From: Thysanoteuthis rhombus
Taxonomy: Eukaryota > Mollusca > Cephalopoda > Oegopsida > Thysanoteuthidae
Reading direction: 5' to 3'
DNA: 64,000 bases
NCBI GenBank assembly: GCA_963457665.1
Contig: OY735237.1
Location: 8,897,914-8,961,913, forward strand
Positions 48,696 through 59,010 of the stretch are shown in pieces. The position numbers and the translations under genes are program-made. The notes under the pieces were generated by a model, which saw only the letters and a program-made list of their open reading frames with translations, made no database searches and was not told the DNA's origin. Every line of letters starts with the position of its first letter. The stretch's first letter is position 1.

Positions 48696-48799
48696 GTGAT
48701 AAAAGCAACAGAAAAGTTAGAATGAAAGTGAAAGCTAGTCAAAATTAATTAGAATGGCTCTTAAGTAAGTAAAATTTTCTTGATAGTCTATTATCAGTA

Positions 48800-49240
48800 T
48801 TAACAGACTGCATCCTCCAGTCACCTGTGTAACTGAAACATGAAACCTAACCAAGGGACTGACCTGCAAACTGAGAACCATACAACATGAAAGAATCATG
48901 CTCAACAGGGATGAAGAGATCACACGACAACACAATATATTAGAAGAACAACTGAAGTTCGAGATATGATAGAATCCACTAGGAAACACAGATGGGAATA
49001 GACGGGTCATTTTGCAAGAATGGCAGACAACCGCTGGAGATCACGATTCATAACGTAGATCCACACGACTCACACCGTGGCCGACAGAATATGAAATGGC
49101 GAGACGAACTAGACTAAGTTCAGGAAGTATTGGTTCTGCGACCCGAATGATAGAGAAGTCTGGCGTAACCTGGGGAAGGTCTACGTTCAACGATGGGTAA
49201 TAAAAGACTGATGATGATAATGATGATGATGATGGCGGTG
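48800..49240 (+). mobile_element. RTE-like 3' fragment abutting the GAA tract
   Basis: A diverged copy of the same 3' region, with the purine-rich homologue of the ETWNLTK and HVARMADNR segments and the GGGGAAGGTCTA 3' end. Its ATGATG tail (49210-49234) passes directly into the long GAA polypurine tract. Confidence 0.75.
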
Positions 49241-49245
49241 GTGTT

Positions 49246-49613
49246 GAAAAAGAAAAAGAAAAAGAAGAAAAAGAAAAAGAAGAAAAAGAAAAAAGAAAAG
49301 AAAAAGAAGAAAAAGAAGAAAGAGAAGAAAAAGAAGAGAGAGAAGAAAAAGAAGAAAGAGAAGAAAGAGAAGAAAAAGAAGAAAGAGAAGAAAAAGAAAA
49401 AGAAGAAGAAAAAGAAAAAGAAGAAGAAAAAGAAAAAGAAAAAAGAGAAGAAGAAGAAAAAGAAGAAAGAGAAGAAAAAGAAGAAGAAAAAGAAGAAGAA
49501 GAAAAAGAAGAAGAAGAAGAAGAAAAAGAAGAAGAAGAAGAAGAAAAAGAAGAAGAAGAAGAAAAAGAAGAAGAAGAAGAAAAAGAAGAGGAAGAAAAAA
49601 AAAAGAAAAAGAA
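49246..49613 (+). repeat. 368-bp GAA/AAAAG polypurine tract
   Basis: Only A and G on the plus strand, in GAA, GAAAAA and GAGA units. It follows directly on an RTE poly-ATG tail. Confidence 0.97.
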
Positions 49614-49934
49614 ATTACTGGAAAGCCTTGCACCGCATGCTATACAAGCAGTTGCGATTACTAGTATAAGTCGTGTTCTGTACGGCACACAGTCTGTTTT
49701 ATTTAGTGAGACAGCATCCTTACTTCTTAATTCTCTCTATTAAAAGACAGTATTGATTGTCCAGACCATTTCTACCCAACATTAACAGTATTATGAGATT
49801 AGTATATACAAGTATCCCCATGATGAATTCATGGGACAATGATAAAACATATTCTAAAACTAATCATTTCACTATAGTACCTGTTAAGTTTTGATACCAT
49901 TCCATATTTAATCACTGCTACCTACATCAGACTA

Positions 49935-50262
49935 GTTTAATCCCTGTTGCTGGATTCAGGTCATTTATGTGTAGAAACTTGACACTTTGCACACCCACTC
50001 CTCTCAAGGAGTAAGGGGAATGCTGTTTTCCTTTCCTGAAAATCCTCCTCTAAAATACGTTTTTAATGGGGGGGGGGTCAATATGGAATGTAAGTTCATG
50101 CTAAATTGGTTACTAGTTTGTGCTCGCTTGTTATTTTGAAGATTCACACCTTGTTTAGTTTTCACAGTCCGACAAAGAGTGAGAGAAGTAACTTATTCAT
50201 TGATCATCCCTTTTTCCTACTTTTTAAATGATCACCCCCAACGTAGCATACATAAGTTTATG
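49935..50262 (+). repeat. family-A repeat
   Basis: Contains GTTGCTGGATTCAGGTCATT, CTCTCAAGGAGTAAGGGG, GGGGGGGTCAATATGGAATG and the ATGATCACCCCCAAC end. Confidence 0.65.
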
Positions 50263-51124
50263 TACGTGTTTCTTGACAGAAAAATGAAGCTTGCATTTGC
50301 TTACGTGATTAATTCACCCCAAATTTTTAACATTGAAGTTTTTTGCCAACATCAAGGTGAAATTTGATAATGTAGAAAATTATTCCAGATTTACACGGAA
50401 AGATTGGAATCTCAGTTTTCTATTGAATGTTAGTAAGAAAATGTGACAGGATATTACACGCATTTTTAATTACTGCAAAATCTTTGCCTGGGATATATCT
50501 TGCGTGCAGTACCAGGCTTTCCCGTATCGCAAAAGTGATTTCCTAATATTCATTTTTGACTTGTTCTTTCTTCATCTTTAATTTTGTTGCTTTTTGTCTA
50601 CCTATTACAGTGATAACGAACCTATGACATACGTGTCGGCAGTGACATGCAATCACACAGAAAAAAATCTCCCTGTACTATAATGTAAATATCTTTGTTA
50701 TATAGATATACTAGCAGAGATACTCAGCACTGCCCTAGGGAAAAATAACTTGAAATATAAACAAACTGGGAAAATACGTCCTTTGATGTATTTCTTCTTA
50801 CGACACAACAGATGTAAAAACGATTATTTGCACTATCTACCCATAGAAAAGTAGTGTTAACGGAAGAAATATTCAGGTGCACAAAAGAAACAAATGATAT
50901 CGCTTAGTTTTGCAGAGATTCTGGATACACTAAATGGGTGTTTCTCTCATTGAGTGTCAAGATCCAACCGTAGAACAATGAATATAGAGCAGTCTATGGG
51001 ACAAGCATGGAGAAGTCAGATAAAGGCTTGCGATCTTGAGTGATTTCCCTTGTTATAATTTCAAAAAATTACTTCATTTGACCACCGTATACAAAATTTC
51101 CTGATCCCATGTGAAAAGTAGGGA
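50263..51124. other. no gene recognised
   Basis: AT-rich sequence without recognisable coding or repeat content. Confidence 0.4.
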
Positions 51125-51745
51125 TGATCAAAAATGACATATGGTGACCTCGAATAACCCTGAAGTCAAAATCATATTTCTAAATATTTAGGCTGTGAAA
51201 AAAAATCTACTTTTATGAATTTTTGGTGCCAAATAGTGGCTAACAAATTGAAAATAGAAAAATTGACTAGAAATAACCAAAAATTACCTCGAATGAATTC
51301 TGAAGTCAACACTGTATTGCCTTTGACAAGGAAAGATTTATCCTTATGCGAAATTACTGCCAAACACTTGGAAAGTCCAGTAGAAATGACTAGTATTGAC
51401 CATTGGTGACGTTGAATGACCCCCCCCCCGGGTCAACCTCACTTGACCTGTTCCCGTCAATGTTTAAAGGTATATATTTCAGCATCGTTGATGCAAAATT
51501 TTGGCTTACAACCCAGAAAATGGGCTACAAATTACCTCTGGTCAACTCCATATTGCACATGACTTCCATCATGGAGAAACGTACCTCTATGTTCAATTTG
51601 AGTTCCATGGATGCAAAGTTGTGTCGCATAACTCTGAGAATTAACTACAAATGACCAAGAAAAAAGATTATGACTTCTGGTGATCTTGAATGACCTCAGG
51701 GGTCAACATATCGTAGCCTATGTCTTAAACTGACCTCTCCTCAGT
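51125..51745 (+). repeat. degenerate long-unit tandem repeat rich in TGACC
   Basis: Segments such as GGTGACCTCGAATAACC, TTGAATGACCTCAGGGGTCA and AACTACAAATGACCAAG recur with a spacing near 150-200 bp. The pattern suggests three or four decayed copies of one unit. Confidence 0.55.
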
Positions 51746-51954
51746 CTACTTGCAGAATATTAGGTCGATAAGCCTTGTAGTTCTTGTAAAGGAGAGACAC
51801 GACTTTTAAAAAAATGAAGACTCAAATAATAGTATAGATTCTGAAATCTTTAATTTATGTTATTCTACGAATTGTAGACCCCGTATACGTCTGAGTATTG
51901 CAACATATATAAAGTCACTGCAGCTCCTTTATTAGTCTACATAAAGACATGGAG

Positions 51955-52755
51955 CCCTTCAAGCTGGAATAAGGGGTAAAACAAAGCGATACTACTTCAA
52001 CCAAACTTTTCACAGCCAGCCTCGAGATGGTCTTCTGAAACCTAGACTGGGAAAATAAAATACCTAAGCGACCTCAAATTTGCAGACGACATCGTCCTTT
52101 CTATTGAGAACTTTAATAACCTCAAACGAAAGCGAGACGAACTGAACGAAGGAAGCAAGAAAGTTGGTCTTCACACGAACTTCAACAAAACAAATGTCTG
52201 GTACAACAAAAATTTTGAGGATAAGGACAGAAGAAGAAATCAAGCGAAGAATCACTCTACTATGGCAAGCCTTCGGTAAAGCAAGCCAAACTTTCAAGAA
52301 CAAGGAATCCCCTTTTGTCCTAAAAAAGGGTATACAACCAATGCACCCCCACCCCTGATAGTCATTTATGGAGCAGAAACATGTAACCTGACCAAGAGAC
52401 TGGCCCTTAAACTGAGAACCATGCAACGTAAACATTATAGAATCATACTCAACATCACATGTAGGGATCATAAGACAGCACATGATATTAAGGGAAAAAA
52501 CAGGAGTCATAGAATTCATAAGAAAATACAAATGGCAATGGGCTGGTCATGTCGTAGGAATGTTAAACAATTGCTAGACGACTCACAACATGAATCCCCA
52601 GCGGTCACATGCGAAACAGTGACCAAATATGAAATGGTGAGACAAACTAGACAAGTTCAGAAAATATTGGCTCCACAACACGCATTATAGAGAGATTACG
52701 AATCCTGAAGAAGGTTTATGTCTAACGACGGATGTTAAAAGACAAGATGATGACT
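51955..52755 (+). mobile_element. RTE-like fragment including the RT FADD motif
   Basis: This is the fragment that reaches furthest 5' in the RT domain. It contains GVKQSDTTSTKLFTA (the GVRQGD..SP.LF block) and, after a frameshift, LKFADDIVLS, the catalytic FADD box of reverse transcriptase at about 52074-52103. The thumb (GSKKVGLHTNFNKT), an ETCNLTK block and the 3' end at about 52740 follow. Multiple stops and indels make it dead. Confidence 0.8.
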
Positions 52756-53021
52756 AATTTTATTAGGAGACCACCAGAAAAATAAGCTGCTCATCTAATA
52801 AGCATTTACCTAGAATTAAAATATTTGTACAGGAGTAAGTGATACTTCAATAACAGGATTATCTAAAAAAATAAAAATAGAATTTCGACACGCTGAGTTA
52901 AAAAAGCCCGCCATCATTAAACAGCTTAGAAATAAAGTATACACGCTTAGGCAATACTCGAACCGTCATCTCTTCTGCTCTGGGAAGCCGGTCAATAGTA
53001 CAATAGCGATTAAGCTAACAG

Positions 53022-53388
53022 TGGTTACAGTTGTCAGAATGTTAAGACTCACCTGTAAACATATTTTTTGTTGTTTTTGCCGACATTGGGTTAATAATTA
53101 TGTATAATATGGTTGAACTATTTCCCAACGTTTTGGTCGTGTACCCTGGGGTTTTCGTCGGGTGTTATTGGTACTAGAATGTTGAAGATATTTATGCTCA
53201 AAGAGAGAAATTTGACACTCGAATGTAGTATGTACTATGGACACGTCATATCCGTTTTATGTACATCCGGGTTGTGCAAAACAATGCAAGAGAGAGAACT
53301 CGGAAGTACCTCAATAACTCAACCAGTTGAATAAAATTCAGACGAGAATTTTCAATTTGGATTTGATTTTCTACCAACTGTTAAGTTC
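53022..53388. mobile_element. family-P element, diverged full copy
   Basis: Runs from ACAGTTGTCAGAATGTTAAG to GATTTTCTACCAACTGT in the opposite orientation to the 55.3-kb copy. It carries the same CCTGGGGTTTTCGTCGGG and CACGTCATATCC blocks. Confidence 0.6.
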
Positions 53389-54037
53389 TGGTGGCTCAAT
53401 CTGTAAAGTAGCTGCCGTTCATTGGAGGCTTCCAAAGGCAAACATGCTTATTCTTTATGCTCGATCTTCACTGTTTACTGATGACTTCAGTCGTTGCGAT
53501 TGAAAGCAACTGAAATTAAGATGAAAGAAATGCAAAAATTAGATATCGGTAACAATGCTTCATTTAATAAAGATTCAAGTGTATCATGATTACTCGACAA
53601 TTGGCCATTGCATGAAATTGATATTCGCCGGATACATTAGTCAGCATACAAGATAGTGCAGTGTTGAGTTTGAGGTTGTTTGACTTGGTGGTTCTTGAGA
53701 AATCTGATAAAAATTAGTATATTTCTCATCATATTACCTTCGTCAGCCATCAAGCAAAAACACAAGGATGCTCTTCCTCCCTTAAAATCACTGCAGTAAC
53801 TCATGTGGTAATAACAGAATGAAAAATAAAATTTCAGAAAATGAAAAGGTAGTCTTTCTTACCCAGTCCAACTCTAAATATCAGAAACTATCAACTGAAA
53901 CTGTCGCAAAAACTATCAACACAGGTTTCATCAGTTTTCAAGTTGGTCTGGCTGACTATGTATGAATGACGCGTACAGGCCATATCAATGTGGATAGAGA
54001 CCAGCAAATTTAAACATTTACTCCTTATTATGTCTAG

Positions 54038-54150
54038 AAACACAAATTCAGAAAGTACTGGCTCTGCGACGCCCATGATAGAGAAGTGTGGTGAATCCTA
54101 GGGAAGGTCTATGTCCAACAGCGGACGTTAAAAAACTGATGATAATGATG
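54038..54150 (+). mobile_element. RTE 3' end inserted in family A, with target duplication
   Basis: About 110 bp (CACAAATTCAGAAAGTACTG to ACTGATGATAATG) lies between two copies of ATGTCTAGAAA at 54030-54040 and 54147-54157. This is a classic target-site duplication. Confidence 0.75.
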
Positions 54151-54356
54151 TCTAGAAAAAAAGTTGTTTTTTTTAACACCCCTCTCAAAATAGGCTTTTA
54201 GTGTGTTTGGGGGGGTCAATCTACATCGTACGTTTACGTTACATTGGTCCCCTAGTTTGTACCCGACTGTATTCACGCTTATTTTTTGAAAACTTGTACG
54301 TTTTAGTGATCTAACAAAAAGTGAGCAAAGTAACTTATCATCCTACCAGAACTTTA

Positions 54357-54515
54357 TAGTTGGCAGAATATCAAATCTAAATCTAATATTCTGGTGTGAA
54401 TTTCGTTCGACAGGTTGTGTTATTGGGGGTACTCCCGAGTTTTCTCACTTGGTAATCTGTTTTGCTTAACCCGGATATATAAAATACGGATATTACGAAT
54501 TCGGGCCAACAGTGT
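54357..54515. mobile_element. family-P element, half copy
   Basis: Minus-orientation equivalent of 47150-47335 (ATAGTTGGCAGAATATCAAA, then TTCGTTCGACAGGTTGTGTT). Confidence 0.6.
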
Positions 54516-54931
54516 ATGATATTAGTCAGCATACAAGACAGCGGAGTGTTAAGTTTTGGAGTTGTTTGGCTTGGTGGTTATTGAGAAATCTGATAAAAAT
54601 TAGTATATTTCTCATCATGTTACCTTCGTCAGCCATCAAGCAAAAACACAAGGATGCTCTTCCTCCCTTAAAATTACTGCAGTAACTCATGTGGTAATAA
54701 CAGAATGAAAAATAAAATTTCAGAAAATAAAGAGGTAGTCTTTCTTACCCAGTCCAACTCTTTCTAATTATCAGAAACTATCAACTGAAACTGTCGCCAA
54801 AACTATCAACATAGGTTTCATCAATTTTCAAGTTGGTCTGGCTGACTATGTATGTATGACGCGTACCGGCCAAATCAATGTGGATAGAGACCAGCAAATT
54901 CAAACATTTATTCCTTATTAAGTCCAGAAAA

Positions 54932-55047
54932 CACAAATTCAGAAAGTACTGGCTCTGCGACGCCCATGATAGAGATGTGTGGTGAATCCTCGGGGGGGGG
55001 GGGTCTATGTCCAACAACGGACGTTAAAAGACTGATGATAATGATGT
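54932..55047 (+). mobile_element. same RTE 3' end in the duplicate unit
   Basis: Second copy of the 54.0-kb insertion, flanked by AAGTCCAGAAA and ATGTCTAGGAAA. The flanks have started to diverge, so the duplication is not very recent. Confidence 0.7.
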
Positions 55048-55261
55048 CTAGGAAAAAAGTTGTTTTTTTTTAATACCCCCTCTCAAAGTAGGCTTTTAGT
55101 GTGTGTGTGTTTGGGGGGGGGGGTCAATCTACATCGTACGCTTACGATAGAATGGTCTCTTAGTTTGTACCCGGCTGTATTCACGCTAACTTTTTTCTTT
55201 TTTTTTTTTAATATAGATTTGGACTTTTTAGTGATCCATCAAAAGATGAGGCAAGTAACTT

Positions 55262-55648
55262 ATCACACAACCAGAACTTTACAGTTGGCAGAATATCAAA
55301 TCTAAATCTAATATTCCTGTGTGAATTTCGTTCGACAGGTTGTGTTATTGGGGGTACTCCCGAGTTTTCTCACTTGGTAATCTGTTTTGCTCAACCCGGA
55401 TATACAAAATATGGATATGACGTTCTCAGTCCAACAGTGCATGCCCTCTGAGTAGTGATTCAACATTCTAGAACCAACCATTCCCGACGAAGACTGGAGG
55501 TTACGCGACCGAAACGCTGTGAAAAAATAAACACGTAGACGAGGAAAATAGTTCAACCATACTGTACATAATCATTAACCCTATACCGGCAAATAAAAAG
55601 AAAAAAAAGTTTACAGGTGAGATTTGATATTCTGACAACTGTAAAACC
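55262..55648. mobile_element. family-P element with terminal inverted repeats, full copy
   Basis: About 385 bp bounded by TTTACAGTTGGCAGAATATC on the left and GATATTCTGACAACTGTAAA on the right. Inside is a GACGAAGAC...CGACCGAAACG motif at 55486-55516 and a conserved block with TGTTATTGGGGGTACTCCC. No coding capacity. Class unknown: the TIRs suggest a DNA element, while the internal motif resembles sequences found at Penelope-like element termini. Confidence 0.65.
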
Positions 55649-56125
55649 TCTGTTAGATCAATCGATAGAGAAGCTGCTGTACCTAGGCAGGCTTCCCAAG
55701 CCAAGAGTAGGTGGGGGGAGATGACAGTCGAAGTATTGCCAAGCGAATATACTTCATATCCAAACTGTTTACTGGTGGCAATAGATCAGATGGATACGCT
55801 GCCAAAAGACGTTAGTCACGTGACTGTATCTATTTAGTGACTAACCAGATCTGTTATATATGCTGTTTGCTTTGTTCTCTGGTTACGTTTGGTATTAAAA
55901 ACAGGAAAACCTACTTTGGCATACATGTTTTGTCTTGTTTTATTTCAATTTATTCGTGTATCTGTGACTTAAAAACGACAACATAAATGAAATATACAGA
56001 CGCACATAGTGCTTATACGAATGTACTTAAATGTACTTGAAATAAGCTTTTTTTCCTTTGACTGCAGTCAGTAAAATCATTAAACCAACCTCAGTTTAGT
56101 TTTGATGGAATAGAACTAATAAGAA
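55326..56125 (-). repeat. right arm of the large inverted duplication
   Basis: Reverse-complement partner of 45970-46773. The arm contains most of a complete family-P element, which itself starts slightly further in (55262). Confidence 0.85.
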
Positions 56126-56183
56126 ATAGGTAGGTAAATTCGGTGTGGCCGATATCAGAATAAATAAAGATTATTCAAAAAAA

Positions 56184-56455
56184 TATATTGATATTCTCGG
56201 ATGTGTCCGTTTTTTTTTTTCATTCACATTGTTCTGTGCGTTTGCTACTCTTTCCGAGGAAAAAGAAAGTTTCTAGCACTAGTGGTCGTCAGAATTCGTA
56301 ATTCATGTCTGTACCATCTAGTTTAACTGTGGATAGATGAAGTCGGAATTTTCTTATCAGAGCATTTTGAACAATGAACACCAGTGCCAACTTTTTATAC
56401 TGTTCGGGATTCTATTTCAATAGGTCAGCTCGTTTTCTTCTGCATTCCGGGGTCT
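56184..56455 (+). repeat. family-H direct repeat, copy 1
   Basis: GATGAAGTCGGAATTTTCT, TTGATATTCTCGGATGTG and GTTTTCTTCTGCATTC recur at 57862-58135. Confidence 0.65.
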
Positions 56456-56885
56456 CTCGATTAAATTGTTTTAATCTTTCAGTATAAGATATAGTTCCCA
56501 GTCCTGGAATGGCGTTGGTGACTATCCTCTGTACTCTCCCTATGGTATTTGGGTTGTATTTCATGTGGAGAGGCCATATGTAAAAAGCCAAGTCCAGATG
56601 GGGACATACAAGAAACCTATTAAGTAGAAGGAAGCTCTCCGCATTGATCTACTTCGATGAATGTCGTATGGACCCGGGGAATTTATTCGCTGTATTCATT
56701 TCAATATATATATATATTATGCATGGATGATAAGAAAAAAATCATACAAGAGACACAATTTTCCAATATTATCATCAAGTAGGTTATGTAAAAAATGAAT
56801 ATACAAATACTCGTAGCATATTATCATTGATGAAATATGTACGGATATATTTGAAATTTCATGAGTTTTTTTTAAACAAAGAAAC

Positions 56886-56933
56886 TACACACCCATACAC
56901 ATATATATATACACACACATACATATATATATG

Positions 56934-56971
<38 letters not shown>

Positions 56972-56976
56972 TATAT
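56886..56976 (+). repeat. (CA)n/(TA)n/(TATG)n microsatellite
   Basis: Mixed ACAC, TATA and TATG runs just before a family-D fold-back. Confidence 0.95.
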
Positions 56977-56989
56977 GCATCAAGAAATG

Positions 56990-57245
56990 GACATTTGTGG
57001 TCTGACAGAAAGATTATAACTTGCGTTATATTATTTAGAGACTTATTTGAGATGATTTCCCGTCATTACACGGTTAATGTATCACTGCCTTAGACAACGT
57101 CAATACAATAAACAATTAGAGAAAATGAGCCGTTTCCTGCAGCAGCCCCATTTTCTTCAATAGTTTATTGTATTTACGTTGTCTAGGGCGAGTGATACCT
57201 AAACTGGGTAATGACGAGAAATCATGTCAAATAAGTTTCTACCCG
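56990..57245. mobile_element. head-to-head pair of family-D SINE bodies (fold-back)
   Basis: Same arrangement as at 43.1-43.4 kb. Here the central head is reduced to about 20 bp (TTCCTGCAGCAGCCCC). The arms GACAACGTCAATACAATAAA and TTTATTGTATTTACGTTGTC are nearly perfect complements. Confidence 0.65.
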
Positions 57246-57251
57246 TGGTTT

Positions 57252-57645
57252 CTCCAGATTCTCTTATTAGAAACCGTCAACCAAAACTGTCACCAAATCT
57301 GTCAACATGGGTTTCTTCAGTTTTTAAGCTGGTCCGGTCGACCGACTGGCTAGACATGTAAATATATGCAAGTATCCCACATGCAAGCCGCACCAATGGT
57401 TCTAGATGGCTTAGAATTTAAATATTTACATATCTATATATATGCGTAGAAAAAGACATGGTTTTTCTGTGTGTGTGGGGGGGGGGTCAATTTACAACGT
57501 AATCTTTGCCAAATTGATCCCTCATTTTGTGTCCACTTACTTTTGGAAAATCCAGAGTTTTTTTTTATGCAATCACTGCCCACCAAAAGGCGTTAGATCA
57601 CCCCTTTGCTCACGTGATGATCTCTATTGAATGTTCACTTCAAGG
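57252..57645 (+). repeat. family-A repeat
   Basis: GTTTCTTCAGTTTTTAAGC, a CACCAATGGTTCTAGATGG block, a G10 run with TCAATTTACAACG, and TTGTGTCCACTTAC in order. No RTE insertion. Confidence 0.65.
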
Positions 57646-57861
57646 CTTAATTTTCCACTATTTCAAAGCTATAAATAATGTTACGTAATGTTTACGATTT
57701 ATCAATTTCGTTTAAGGCTTCATTCAAAAGTGCCAGACCACGTTTGAGCGAATGTCCAATGTTTAAAATGGTGGGCAGTGGTTACTTTTTATCAGCAAAA
57801 ATTGTTATCTTCAAATGGAAGAACCCACTGTTACAGACAGGGAAACAAACAAAATCACACC

Positions 57862-58135
57862 TTTTTTTTAAAAAATAATGATATTTTCGGATGCGACCGT
57901 TTTTTCGTTCAGTTTGTCTTGTGCGTGTGCCACTCTTGTCGAGAAAAAAAATCTAACATCAGTGAATGTCCGTATTTGCAATCTAAGTCTGTTTCCTCAA
58001 GTTTTACTGTAGCTAGATGAAGTCGGAATTTTCTCACCCGTTCATTTCGAGAAACGAACATTATAATCGACTCAATAATGTTCCCAATTCTATTTAAATA
58101 GTTTAGCTGGTTTTCTTCTGTATTTTGTAAAAGTA
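57862..58135 (+). repeat. family-H direct repeat, copy 2
   Basis: Partner of 56184-56455, about 1.68 kb downstream in the same orientation. Confidence 0.65.
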
Positions 58136-58585
58136 AGTAGATTTTCTCATTGCTTTTAGCCTCAAAACCAGATCTATTAAAAAAAGGTGTATTTAAGATA
58201 TGAGATCAAGTAAAGAATGCCCGACCCCCCACCAACGCTGCCTTTCCCAAAGTCGAACAAAATTATTCGTAAGATGGTTTACTTCGAGGACTGTAAGATG
58301 GAGTCTTTTGCCCTATTGCACGAATGGTTTTCCCCGTTTCAGTTCCACGAATAAAATAATTTAAGAGATGACTTCTATTGCGAGAGTTAGATTGAGTTAG
58401 AGTTATACATTGCCATTCGCGGGGGGTGGGGGTACCAGAGAGTGCAAATGCACAAAATCCTCGAATAATCTTTGCTGGCCAACCCCCATCCCCTTCCGGT
58501 TCTTGAAAATCATAAATCTTGTAACATAAACCATCAGTTAGATAAAAACTCTACTATTCACCAACTGCAAATGTACAAATAAATT

Positions 58586-59010
58586 CTCCATCACAGTCAA
58601 AAATTAAACAGTTGTAGCATCAAAATTTGAAGTCTAGAATGATAAAAAATCCATCGAAAGATAAATATGGTCAGAATGAATTCTATTTATGACATCACTG
58701 GTGTTTTCCACAGGAAAGCATCTGAAATAGAGTAAAGAAACATCCAGATTCTCCAGAATCTTGATGCCGCTAACAAACCCGTCAAAGTAAGGCCCCCAAA
58801 ACGGTTTATAAAGCTTTTACTCTAAGAATTTAAAAAAAAAAATAGAAGGGGGTTTAGTGAAGTACTGACATCAATTTTCAAGCCTGTAGACAAACGGTAT
58901 GGCCAGGAGCATTGGAACATTCAAAAACACATGAGAAAACACGCAAACACATCAACATATAAAAAGGATAAATCCCTCTGCCACCTTTGGTGGCTACAGT
59001 AGTTCAATGA
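58586..59010 (+). mobile_element. family-B MITE-like element
   Basis: Starts TCCATCACAGTCAAAAATT, carries CCAGATTCTCCAGAATCTTG and GGTATGGCCAGGAGCATTGG, and ends CCACCTTTGGTGGCTAC with AGTTCAA. Confidence 0.7.

Larger units (their letters stand above)
53637..55390. repeat. tandem direct duplication, period about 885 bp
   Basis: Copy 1 begins at 53637 (TTAGTCAGCATACAAGATAG) and copy 2 at about 54522 (TTAGTCAGCATACAAGACAG). Each contains, in order, a unique block (CATCAAGCAAAAACACAAGG), a family-A repeat with the same RTE 3' fragment, and a family-P segment. The reverse-complement counterpart at 46.8-47.7 kb lacks the RTE fragment. Confidence 0.8.

Noticed and set aside
49041-49688. Long poly-Lys, poly-Ser/Phe and poly-Leu frames
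   Set aside because: All come from the GAA polypurine tract read in different frames.
52064-52531. Minus-strand frame of 155 codons
   Set aside because: It is the antisense shadow of an RTE reverse-transcriptase fragment.
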